DNA of 10,763 nt from the NCBI GenBank assembly GCA_041687295.1, contig JAWLCG010000160.1, positions 1-10,763 on the forward strand, given 5' to 3'. The DNA is from JAWLCG01 sp041687295. Its GTDB lineage: Bacteria; Planctomycetota; Phycisphaerae; SM23-33; FEN-1343. Below the pieces are notes generated by a model. It searched no databases and was not told the DNA's origin. It saw only the letters and a program-made list of their open reading frames with translations. The position numbers and the translations under genes are program-made. Of this stretch, positions 1 to 4,388 are shown in pieces. How positions within the stretch are numbered: position 1 is the first letter of the stretch; each line of letters starts with the position of its first letter.

Positions 1-2
1 TG

Positions 3-368
3 GACTGGGCCGACGGCTGCTTCAGCCGTGAGCATCGCCAGCGGCTGATGCGGCGCCGCAAGATCCGCGCCGAGGGCTCGTTCGCCGACGCGGCCAACCA
101 CCACGGCTACAAGCGGGCGCGGTGGCGGGGCCAGGTGCGCGTGGAGATACAGAATCTGCTGATCGCGGCGGTGCAGAACGTGCGCAAGCTGGTCAAAGCC
201 CTGCGCCGGCGGCCGGCCGGGGCGTTGCGGGCGGCCCAGAGCCTCTTGCGCGGGCTTGCCGCCCTCCTCTGCGCGTCTGCGGCCGGCCGAACGGCCACCA
301 GCGGGCATCCCCAGCCCCTCGCGCCCCATCCGCACACCCGCCGCCCGGTGCTCGTTGCCGCCTGCTGA
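3..368 (+). CDS. IS1182-type transposase, C-terminal part (5' end outside window)
   Basis: The reading frame is open from the left edge to a TGA at 366-368. The segment encoded at about 78-200 (RAEGSFADAANHHGYKRAR, then RWRG, then an IQNLLIAAVQNV helix) is the signature of the C-terminal DDE domain of IS1182-type (DDE_Tnp_1_6) transposases. The glutamate in AEGSFAD is the likely third acidic catalytic residue. Such enzymes cut and join insertion-sequence ends. After VRKLVKAL the sequence becomes a low-complexity tail rich in Ala, Arg, Pro and His, longer than I would expect for the family, so the natural C-terminus may have been altered by a frameshift or a junction. The first two DDE residues and the left IS end lie outside the window, so I cannot tell whether the gene is intact. 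No clear terminal inverted repeat was found downstream. Confidence 0.75.
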   Translation, partial: DWADGCFSREHRQRLMRRRKIRAEGSFADAANHHGYKRARWRGQVRVEIQNLLIAAVQNVRKLVKALRRRPAGALRAAQSLLRGLAALLCASAAGRTATSGHPQPLAPHPHTRRPVLVAAC

Positions 369-659
369 CGTGACCAATTGAGCAACAGGCCCTGCCTTCC
401 GTGGGCATCTCGGCCGGGCCGTGCCTGACCCGGCACCACGCGCCCGCAGGTCCGCAAGCAAAACGGTCTAGTCCATGCAGCCCCACGGGGTGACCTTCTC
501 AGGGCCCTCTCCCGCGCACCGGTGACCTTTTGGGTGCCGGACGGCAGTCCGGTGAAGGATACGGTTGTCCCCGGGAGGGCACGGAAGGGTAGACGGCCCT
601 TCTGGGTTGGCTGCCGCGTATCCGACAACGGGTGCGGAGCTTAGGGCACGGGAGGGCAC
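369..659. other. Intergenic stretch without a recognisable gene
   Basis: No ORF here has a family signature or convincing start. Small structures are visible. GGTGACCTT occurs twice (489-497, 521-529). GGGAGGGCACG occurs twice (573-583, 650-660). There is an inverted pair GGATACG/CGTATCC (557-563, 617-623), and inside it GAAGGG/CCCTTC (584-589, 597-602). These could be remnants of the insertion-sequence right end or of integration events. None is strong enough for a specific call. Confidence 0.5.
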
Positions 660-699
660 GAAAAAGGCCGCAGGGGACTGGTTGTCCACCGGCGGCCTT
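660..699 (-). terminator. Rho-independent terminator downstream of the tRNA-Gly fragment
   Basis: Read on the minus strand, AAGGCCGC (699-692) pairs perfectly with GCGGCCTT (671-664) across a 20-nt loop and is followed at once by three more T, giving a five-T run. It starts only 3 nt past the tRNA fragment's discriminator base, so it looks like the native tRNA terminator. There is no matching T tract on the + strand. Confidence 0.6.
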
Positions 700-702
700 A
701 CG

Positions 703-749
703 AGCGGGCGATGAGATTTGAACTCACGACATTCACGTTGGCAACGTGA
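703..749 (-). pseudogene. tRNA-Gly(GCC) 3' fragment, possible attachment-site remnant
   Basis: On the minus strand the 3' part of a tRNA is clear. The anticodon arm is TCACG-TTGCCAA-CGTGA with anticodon GCC. The variable loop is ATGTC. The T arm is GTGAG-TTCAAAT-CTCAT with one G-U pair. The 3' acceptor strand is CGCCCGC with discriminator T. An intact tRNA-Gly would start with GCGGGCG followed by a D arm. The sequence beyond 749 has no matching acceptor strand and only a poor, over-long D-arm candidate. The 5' part is therefore missing or replaced. CCA is not encoded. A fragment from anticodon stem to 3' end, kept with its terminator, is typical of the displaced end left when an integrase inserts an element into a tRNA gene. 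The element would then lie toward higher coordinates. Confidence 0.7.
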
Positions 750-841
750 CGCCGCCGATGGCCCCTTCGAGCTGAATTGCCTTCGGACGCAGGACTTTGA
801 GAGAATGGAACCCGAAACTCACACCTGTCGCCTGAATGGCG

Positions 842-863
842 ATTGCTGGTATCCGCCAGCAAT
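842..863. repeat. 8-bp perfect inverted repeat upstream of cas3
   Basis: ATTGCTGG (842-849) and CCAGCAAT (856-863) are perfect inverted copies around a 6-nt loop, about 70 bp upstream of the predicted cas3 -35. It may be an operator or an RNA hairpin. The surrounding 750-930 contains no supported gene. AATGG recurs at 814, 835, 861, 885 and 915, and CTGAATGG occurs at 832 and 882. Confidence 0.4.
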
Positions 864-932
864 GGGCTCTCAAGCCTCGCACTGAATGGGCCGTTCCTGC
901 GCCCCACGGAGCCCAATGGGACGAGCGGTCGC

Positions 933-960
933 TTGCACTCCCTCCAGGGATCAGTATACT
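933..960 (+). promoter_or_regulatory. Possible cas3 promoter
   Basis: TATACT (955-960) is a good -10, five of six consensus bases. TTGCAC (933-938) at 16-bp spacing is a weak -35. Transcription would start near 967, leaving a leader of about 28 nt before the cas3 ATG at 995. The only Shine-Dalgarno-like sequence is a purine stretch, GGCAGGGG, right before the start. Confidence 0.45.
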
Positions 961-994
961 CGGCTGACGGGGACATCCATTCCAGGGCAGGGGC

Positions 995-3334
995 ATGCAG
1001 ACGGACGGCAACACGTTCTATGGCCATAGCGGCAATCTGGGCGGAGCCTGGGAGCCGCTGGCGGAGCATCTGCAGGCGGTAGCGGACACGGCGGCGGCAT
1101 TTGCCCGGGCGTTTGGCGCTCACGAGTGGGCTCGGCTGGCCGGTCGCGTGCACGATTTGGGCAAATACTCTCCACGATTCACCCGGCGACTCCAGGGCCA
1201 CGGTCGCGCCGGCGACCATGCGGCGGCTGGGGCGCTGCTGGTCCTGCATCGGTACGCGGATGCCGGCCTGCCGGCGGCCCTGGCGATCCTGGGCCATCAC
1301 GGCGGGTTGACCGACCTGCCGGCGGCGAAGGAATTACGGGATCGGCTGGCCCGGCGATTCGTGAATCGCTGTCCGGACCTGACCGACCCGGATTTCAAGG
1401 CCATCCTGCAACGGTTCCAGGCCGATGGGCTGACGCTGCCGACCGAGACGCTGCCCCGCCTGCACAAGGACCGCCTATCTCTGATCGCCCGCATGCTCGA
1501 GGTGCGGATGCTCTACTCGGCCCTGGTCGATGCGGACTTCCTGGAGACCGAGGCCCACTTCAACGGCTCGGCCGAGAAGCCCCGGGCGAATCGGCCGCCG
1601 GGGCCGGCCCTGCAGGCCGAGCGGGCGATGGAACTGCTGCAGGAGCACCTTCGACGGGTGCGAGCCTCATGCGAGGCCTCGGGTGACATGGCCCGACTGC
1701 GAGCCGACCTGCTGGCTGCGTGCGAGGCCGGGGCGAGCTTGCCGCCGGGGCTGTTCACACTGTCGGCGCCGACGGGGGCGGGCAAGACGCTGGCGATGCT
1801 GGCCTTCGCCTTGCGACACGCCCTGGCCCACCCGCAGCACCCCTTCCGCCGGATCGTGCTGGTGATCCCGTTCCTCACGATCATCGAGCAGACGGCGAAG
1901 GTCTACCGCGACGTCTTTCAGGCGCTCGGGCCCGACTACGTCCTGGAGGACCATAGCCTGGCCCGCGTGGCCGAGGGGCCCGCCAGCGAGCGGGGCCGGC
2001 TGCTGGCGGAGAACTGGGACGCGCCGGTCGTGCTGACCACCAGCGTCAAGTGCCTCGAATCGCTCTTCGCCCGCACGCCGTCGGACTGCCGCAAGCTCCA
2101 TCGGCTGGCCAACAGCATCGTCCTGTTCGACGAGGTTCAGACGCTGCCGACCCACCTGGCCGTGCCGACGCTGGCGGCCCTGAGTCGCATGAGCGAACGG
2201 TTCGGCTGCACGGTGGTCTTCAGCACGGCCACGCAGCCGGCGTTCGATGCCCTGCATGAACACGTCTCCGCCCACGCCCCCGCCGGCTGGCGACCCCGGG
2301 AGTTGGCCGGGCCGGAATTGGGGCTCTTCGAGCGGTCGAGGCGGCGGACGCGTGTGCACTGGCGGCTGGGGGAGGAGCAGCGCGTCGAGTGGGACGCCCT
2401 GGCCGATGAACTGGCCGATCGCGAACAGGTGCTCTGCGTGGTGAACCTGACGCGGCACGCCGCCGACCTGGCCGGACGGGTGCGGGTGCGGGTGCGGGCG
2501 CGGGCGCGGGAGCGGTCCAGGGAGGGCACCTTCCACCTCTCGACCCGCATGTGCCCAGCCCATCGAACGGCCGTGCTGGCCGAGGTGCGACAGCGGCTCA
2601 AGGAGGGCTGGCCCTGCCGGCTCATCTCCACCCAATGCATCGAGGCCGGCGTGGACGTGGACTTCCCGGCCGTGTACCGCGCGTTCGGCCCGCTGGAGGC
2701 CCTGGCCCAGGCGGCCGGGCGGTGCAACCGGCACGGCGTTCGGCCGCAGGTCGGTGAGGTGGTGGTCTTTCGGCCGGCGGAGGAGGCTTTTCCGCCGGGC
2801 GGCTATCGACAGGCGGCCCAGGCCACGGCGAGCCATATGGCGTGGCTGCAGGGCCAGGGCCGGGCCCTGGAGGACCTGGACCTGCTGAGCGACCCGCAGG
2901 CCTTGCACCGCTACTTCCGCACGCTCTACGACCTGACGGCCCCGCACGCGGCCCCCGCCGAGGCGCGGGCACTGATGGAGGCCCTGGAGGTCGGCAGCTT
3001 CACCGACGTCGCCCGCGAGTACCGGCTGATCCGCCAGGACAGCGTCTCGGTGCTCGTCCCGTACGACGGACAGGCGTTCGACGACCTCCAGCGGCAGGCG
3101 GCCTCGGCGGAGAGCTTCGGGGAGCTTCGCGACTGGTTCGCTCGCGCCCAGGCCCACGCCGTGGCCGTCTACCGCCGGGCCGACAAGCCGTTGTGGAACG
3201 TCCTTCGGCCCGTTGAGTTCGGCCCCCTGCGCGAGCCGGACGAGGCCCTGGGGTGGTTCGTCCTGCTGGACGAGGGAGCGTACGACGCGGAACTGCTGGG
3301 CCTGCAGGAGCCAGAGGGATGGCCAATACTGTGA
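995..3334 (+). CDS. cas3: Cas3: HD nuclease-helicase of type I-C CRISPR-Cas
   Basis: This 779-residue protein is the effector that Cascade recruits to unwind and degrade target DNA. The N-terminal HD nuclease domain shows H25, the H53-D54 pair in VHDLGKYS, H75, the H101-H102 pair in GHHGG and the acidic D179/D181 region. The SF2 helicase follows: Walker A in SAPTGAGKT (257-265), DEVQ box (379-382), motif III STAT (410-413), and motif VI in QAAGRCNRHG (572-581). Length and domain order fit full-length I-C Cas3. The ATG at 995 is used because the HD homology (FYGHSGN, then W and L.EHL) begins within ten residues. An Arg-rich run at residues 495-510 comes from a hexanucleotide repeat. The gene has its own promoter candidate and terminator, so it is probably transcribed apart from cas5c-cas2. 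Confidence 0.97.
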   Translation: MQTDGNTFYGHSGNLGGAWEPLAEHLQAVADTAAAFARAFGAHEWARLAGRVHDLGKYSPRFTRRLQGHGRAGDHAAAGALLVLHRYADAGLPAALAILGHHGGLTDLPAAKELRDRLARRFVNRCPDLTDPDFKAILQRFQADGLTLPTETLPRLHKDRLSLIARMLEVRMLYSALVDADFLETEAHFNGSAEKPRANRPPGPALQAERAMELLQEHLRRVRASCEASGDMARLRADLLAACEAGASLPPGLFTLSAPTGAGKTLAMLAFALRHALAHPQHPFRRIVLVIPFLTIIEQTAKVYRDVFQALGPDYVLEDHSLARVAEGPASERGRLLAENWDAPVVLTTSVKCLESLFARTPSDCRKLHRLANSIVLFDEVQTLPTHLAVPTLAALSRMSERFGCTVVFSTATQPAFDALHEHVSAHAPAGWRPRELAGPELGLFERSRRRTRVHWRLGEEQRVEWDALADELADREQVLCVVNLTRHAADLAGRVRVRVRARARERSREGTFHLSTRMCPAHRTAVLAEVRQRLKEGWPCRLISTQCIEAGVDVDFPAVYRAFGPLEALAQAAGRCNRHGVRPQVGEVVVFRPAEEAFPPGGYRQAAQATASHMAWLQGQGRALEDLDLLSDPQALHRYFRTLYDLTAPHAAPAEARALMEALEVGSFTDVAREYRLIRQDSVSVLVPYDGQAFDDLQRQAASAESFGELRDWFARAQAHAVAVYRRADKPLWNVLRPVEFGPLREPDEALGWFVLLDEGAYDAELLGLQEPEGWPIL
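2477..2512 (+). repeat. Hexanucleotide tandem repeat inside cas3
   Basis: There are six tandem 6-bp units: CGGGTG three times, CGGGCG twice, CGGGAG once. They are in frame and give alternating Arg-Val then Arg-Ala residues between helicase strands, after the NLTRHAADLAG segment. Because the unit is 6 bp, copy-number change would keep the frame and only lengthen the basic loop. Confidence 0.85.
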
Positions 3335-3375
3335 AAAAACGGGCGGCACCTGGATTGACCAAGCACCGCCCTTTT
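3334..3375. terminator. Bidirectional Rho-independent terminator between cas3 and the minus-strand guide RNA
   Basis: GGGCGG (3341-3346) pairs with CCGCCC (3366-3371). TTTT (3372-3375) follows on the + strand and six A (3334-3339) precede it, giving a T tract on the minus strand after one G. It overlaps the last base of the cas3 stop codon. It can end cas3 transcripts and, in the other direction, the crRNA-like RNA starting near 3443. Confidence 0.65.
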
Positions 3376-3397
3376 CAAAACTTACGACCGACGTATT

Positions 3398-3431
3398 GTT
3401 TCAATCCTCGCCTGTTATGCAGGCGCGTAAC
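3398..3431 (-). repeat. Degenerate solitary CRISPR repeat, opposite orientation to the array
   Basis: Read on the minus strand this 34-nt unit starts with GT and ends with GGATTGAAAC, identical to the last 10 nt of the array repeat; the 11-nt handle differs only at its first base (A for T). Between them CGCCTG and CAGGCG form a 6-bp stem with a 5-nt loop. The array repeat has a different stem sequence (CGCCCCC/GGGGGCG) and also a 5-nt loop. The stem base abuts the handle exactly as in the array repeat, so Cas5c should be able to cut it. Confidence 0.75.
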
Positions 3432-3449
3432 CACACAAAGCATAGGTTC

Positions 3450-3478
3450 ATCTTAGAATCTACTTGACGCATGTTCAA
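3450..3478 (-). promoter_or_regulatory. Predicted promoter of the crRNA-like RNA
   Basis: On the minus strand TTGAAC (3478-3473) and TAAGAT (3455-3450) are separated by exactly 17 bp; each matches four of six consensus bases. The start point would be near 3443, about 12 nt before the degenerate repeat. Its -35 contains the PAM of the predicted guide target, so a bound Cascade would also block this promoter. Confidence 0.5.
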
Positions 3479-3493
3479 TACATCGGTAGTAAT
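3464..3493 (+). promoter_or_regulatory. Predicted promoter of the cas5c-cas8c-cas7c-cas4-cas1-cas2 operon
   Basis: TTGACG (3464-3469) is a strong -35. At 17-bp spacing the -10 is TAGTAA (3487-3492), at 18 bp AGTAAT (3488-3493); both are imperfect. Transcription would start near 3499, just before GGAG at 3501. The local sequence is far more AT-rich than the flanking genes. The predicted guide target covers the spacer and -10 region. Confidence 0.55.
3474..3492 (+). promoter_or_regulatory. Predicted Cascade operator: TTC PAM plus 16-nt partial protospacer
   Basis: TTC (3474-3476), the usual type I-C PAM, is followed by AATACATCGGTAGTAA (3477-3492). The minus-strand guide begins AATACGTCGGTCGTAA. 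Only positions 6 and 12 differ, and these are flipped out of the heteroduplex in type I effectors, so seed pairing would be effectively complete. Binding here would occlude the operon promoter and the guide's own -35. Confidence 0.65.
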
Positions 3494-3510
3494 AAAGGCA
3501 GGAGATCACA

Positions 3511-3606
3511 ATGATTGTTCCTGCTTCCTCAGTTCGACTGTGGCCACCTATATGGCCAAGAGGATGGACAACATGCCTCAGGTTCACGGTTCCACTGTCG
3601 AACTGA
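3511..3606 (+). CDS. 31-codon mini-ORF between the operon promoter and cas5c (leader ORF or CreT-like candidate)
   Basis: ATG at 3511 follows GGAG (3501-3504) with a 6-nt spacer, and the frame ends at TGA 3604-3606. The peptide starts MIVPASSVRLWPPIWPRGW, with four Trp and five Pro residues, and I recognise no family. The start lies only about a dozen nucleotides after the predicted transcription start, so ribosomes would meet it before cas5c. It uses ATA, AGA, AGG, GGA and ACA, codons that the neighbouring cas genes use rarely. CreT toxins of CreTA modules are tiny translated RNAs that act through rare codons, which makes this a candidate. Equally it may be a translated leader controlling cas5c, or chance. 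No terminator separates it from cas5c. Confidence 0.35.
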   Translation: MIVPASSVRLWPPIWPRGWTTCLRFTVPLSN

Positions 3607-3632
3607 CGCATCATACCGAAAGGGGCTACACA

Positions 3633-4388
3633 ATGCACATTCTGAGCGTCTGGGGCGAGTTGGCGTGTTTCTCCCGGCCGGAGCTGAAGGTGGAGCGGTG
3701 GAGCTACCCTTGCCCCACACCCAGCGCGGCCAGGGGGATCTTCGACGCCATCTACGCCAAGCCGCCCGAGTTCCGCTGGCAGGTCCGGCGGATCGAGGTG
3801 CTGGAGCCGCCGGGCGGGCCGCCGGGGGCCGAGCCGATCTCGTATATCGCTTTGCGGCGCAACGAGGTCAAGGACGTGGTGAACCTCACCGCCGTCGAGA
3901 AGGCGATGGCCGGCAAGGCCGAGATCGAGCCGATCTGGGCCGACGGCGACAAGGCCCTGCTGGGCAGCGACGAGCGGGGGCGCACGCAGCGGCAGACGAT
4001 GGCCCTGCGGAACGTCCGCTACCGCCTGTGGGCGGACATCGTGCCCTGGCCCGGCTTCGAGGGCCGCCGGGCCGCCCTGGGCGCCCAGTTCCGCCGCCGG
4101 GCCAGCCAGGGCAAGTGCTTTCAGCAGCCCTACCTGGGCTGTCGGGAATTCCCGGCCTGGTTTGAACTGACCGACGAGTCGGCCGTCGCCGCCGAGCCGC
4201 CCGCCCCCGTGGACATGGACCTGGGCTTCATGCTCTACGACGTGTTTGACCTCTCCCGGCCCGGCTCAGCCACCGACGGGCCGTGCATCACGCTGTTTCG
4301 CGCCCAGCTGCGCGGCGGCGTGCTGGACGTGCCGCCCTTCGACGACCCGGCCGTCCTCAAACCCGTCGAGGAGGGCTCGCCATGCTGA
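3633..4388 (+). CDS. cas5c: Cas5c (Cas5d): pre-crRNA endonuclease and Cascade subunit
   Basis: This is a 251-residue RAMP protein. Type I-C lacks Cas6, and Cas5c itself cuts the repeat hairpin and then stays on the 5' handle of the crRNA. Family features are the N-terminal VWGELACFSRPELKVERWSY, TPSAARGIFDAIY (29-41), ALRRNEV (73-79), and the glycine-rich KCFQQPYLGCREFPAWF (161-177). The Tyr in AIYAKP (Y41) is a candidate catalytic residue; I could not assign the rest of the triad with confidence. The ATG at 3633 is chosen because homology starts there and AAGGGG (3620-3625) sits 7 nt upstream. An in-frame ATG at 3471 lies inside the predicted promoter and adds only unrelated residues. The stop overlaps the cas8c start in ATGCTGA. 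It would also be expected to process the crRNA-like RNA at 3398-3431. Confidence 0.95.
   Translation: MHILSVWGELACFSRPELKVERWSYPCPTPSAARGIFDAIYAKPPEFRWQVRRIEVLEPPGGPPGAEPISYIALRRNEVKDVVNLTAVEKAMAGKAEIEPIWADGDKALLGSDERGRTQRQTMALRNVRYRLWADIVPWPGFEGRRAALGAQFRRRASQGKCFQQPYLGCREFPAWFELTDESAVAAEPPAPVDMDLGFMLYDVFDLSRPGSATDGPCITLFRAQLRGGVLDVPPFDDPAVLKPVEEGSPC

Larger units (their letters stand above)
3334..3443 (-). ncRNA. CreA/CreR-like crRNA-like regulatory RNA (single degenerate repeat plus guide)
   Basis: The predicted minus-strand transcript begins about 7 nt after a TAAGAT -10, reaches a degenerate CRISPR repeat at 3431, continues into a spacer-like segment from 3397, and ends in a hairpin plus T6. 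The guide's first 16 nt are AATACGTCGGTCGTAA. They match 3477-3492 at 14 of 16 positions next to a TTC, with mismatches only at 6 and 12. After position 16 the match stops abruptly. Known families with this design are CreA (antitoxin RNA of CreTA modules) and CreR (cas-regulating RNA), which guide Cascade to a promoter through partial seed pairing and repress without target destruction. Because its target is the cas5c-cas2 promoter I favour a CreR-like autoregulator, but a CreA role is possible. Transcript ends are predicted, not measured. Confidence 0.7.

Noticed and set aside
703..780. Intact tRNA-Gly gene
   Set aside because: No 5' acceptor strand pairs with CGCCCGC, and the D-arm candidate has a mismatched stem and an over-long loop.
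750..994. Target of the regulatory guide upstream of cas3
   Set aside because: I checked the TTC sites I could find on both strands; none is followed by a sequence resembling the guide seed.
1667..3349. Long open frame on the minus strand opposite cas3
   Set aside because: It is a GC-rich shadow frame of cas3 with no recognisable domain and Gln/Arg/Gly-rich composition.
3351..3358. TGGATTGA on the + strand, an 8-nt match to the array repeat's 3' end, as a possible second degenerate repeat
   Set aside because: It stops matching after 8 nt (ACC instead of AAC), is in the opposite orientation to the solitary repeat, and lies in the loop of the terminator. Probably chance, although a vestige cannot be excluded.
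3471..3632. In-frame N-terminal extension of cas5c starting at ATG 3471
   Set aside because: It overlaps the predicted promoter and guide target, has no Cas5 homology before MHILSVWGEL, and the ATG at 3633 has its own Shine-Dalgarno.
4283..4381. Extended start for cas8c at 4283
   Set aside because: The extra residues lie wholly inside cas5c in another frame. Csd1 homology begins at the 4382 ATG, which forms the usual overlap with the cas5c stop.
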